This document shows, one piece after another, positions 63,437 through 64,000 of a DNA stretch of 64,000 bases. This DNA is from Saccharophagus degradans 2-40. GTDB taxonomy: Bacteria > Pseudomonadota > Gammaproteobacteria > Pseudomonadales > Cellvibrionaceae. Both the position numbers and the translations under genes were made by a program. The DNA lies in contig NC_007912.1 in assembly GCF_000013665.1 (NCBI RefSeq), positions 930,001 to 994,000 of the forward strand, written 5' to 3'. The first letter of the stretch is position 1, and the number at the start of each line of letters is the position of its first letter. Below the pieces are notes generated by a model. The model searched no databases and had not been told where the DNA came from. It worked only from the letters and a program-made list of their open reading frames with translations.

Positions 63437-64000
63437 GTGATGATAAACAGAAAGTTTTTACCCCTTTACGTAACATGCAGTTTATTTTTGGCATTATTTT
63501 TAGCCGGTTCTGTGCAGTTCGATAACTTCTTTACATTGCGCGTGTTTGTTAATTTATTTACCGATAACGCCTTTTTAATTATTGCCGCAGTAGGTATGAC
63601 GTTTGTAATTTTGTCTGGCGGTATCGATCTTTCTGTCGGCTCTGTTATTGCGTTAACGGGTGTAGTGGTTAGTGTCTTGCTCGAAAATTATCAGTGGCAC
63701 CCGCTGGCCGCCTTTGCAGTTGTATTAGTGGGTGGTACCGTATTTGGCGCAGCAATGGGGGCAATTATTCATTTTTATAAATTGCAGCCATTTATTGTTA
63801 CCTTGGCAGGTATGTTTTTTGCGCGCGGTTTAAGCACTATTATTAGTGAAGAATCTGTGCCAATCACCCACGAGTTTTACGACGACGTAAGCATGTTTGG
63901 CTTTGAACTGCCCGGCAACGCTTGGTTAGATGCGTCCACCATTATCAGTATTGTTGTGCTAGTGGCGGCAATAATAATTGCCAATTACACCCGCTTTGGT
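63437..64000 (+). CDS. yjfF: Furanose ABC transporter second permease, partial
   Basis: The frame is open from GTG 63437 (or ATG 63440) to the window edge, 188 codons so far. It encodes a membrane protein with GMTFVILSGGIDLSVGSVIAL, TLAGMFFARGLSTIISEESVPI and ANYTRFG, matching E. coli YjfF, the second permease of the ytfQRT-yjfF galactofuranose importer. It continues beyond the window; about 140 residues are missing. Confidence 0.93.
   Translation, partial: MMINRKFLPLYVTCSLFLALFLAGSVQFDNFFTLRVFVNLFTDNAFLIIAAVGMTFVILSGGIDLSVGSVIALTGVVVSVLLENYQWHPLAAFAVVLVGGTVFGAAMGAIIHFYKLQPFIVTLAGMFFARGLSTIISEESVPITHEFYDDVSMFGFELPGNAWLDASTIISIVVLVAAIIIANYTRFG

Overview
The window looks like chromosome of a marine, polysaccharide-degrading gammaproteobacterium of the Cellvibrionaceae (Saccharophagus/Teredinibacter type). 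This is inferred from three things: moderate GC content, Pseudomonas-like gene order, and accessory genes for sugar uptake (TonB-dependent receptor, YtfQRT-YjfF furanose importer). No species assignment can be proved from the sequence alone. No rRNA, tRNA, prophage, insertion sequence or CRISPR array was seen.

The backbone follows an order known from Pseudomonas aeruginosa: rpsU / tsaD / folB-folK / cca / spoVR-yeaH-prkA / apaH-apaG-ksgA-pdxA-surA-lptD / amgK-murU / rpe / trpE / trpGDC / vfr / osmC / coq7. Accessory blocks interrupt it. (1) 2.6-7.1 kb: a TonB-dependent receptor plus a secreted ThuA / sugar dehydrogenase / cytochrome c fusion sit between tsaD and folB. (2) 11-14 kb: a DMT exporter, a photolyase and a PilZ-like protein. 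(3) 19-20 kb: galE. (4) 29.5-32 kb: three little-known proteins. (5) 34.5-41.5 kb: an exopolysaccharide-type regulatory block (CpsD-like ATPase without the P-loop lysine, PrsR, PrsK, DUF1631) lies between trpE and trpGDC.

From 46 to 54 kb there are an RMD1-family membrane protein, coq7, a Ycf46-like AAA ATPase, a lipoprotein M1 aminopeptidase, an SDR dehydrogenase and a small lipoprotein. From 54.4 to 58.6 kb is an assimilatory nitrate reductase pair (FAD electron-transfer subunit plus molybdenum catalytic subunit). From 59.8 kb to the end is ytfQ-ytfR-ytfT-yjfF, cut by the window edge.

The strongest regulatory discoveries are three. A class I cyclic-di-GMP riboswitch on the minus strand (about 59340-59432) leads into a small membrane-anchored protein of unknown function. 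A Trp-rich leader peptide (32800-32877) precedes trpE. A possible short transcript with its own -35 element and strong terminator lies between cca and the DMT exporter. Several gene-free stretches carry short tandem or inverted repeats.
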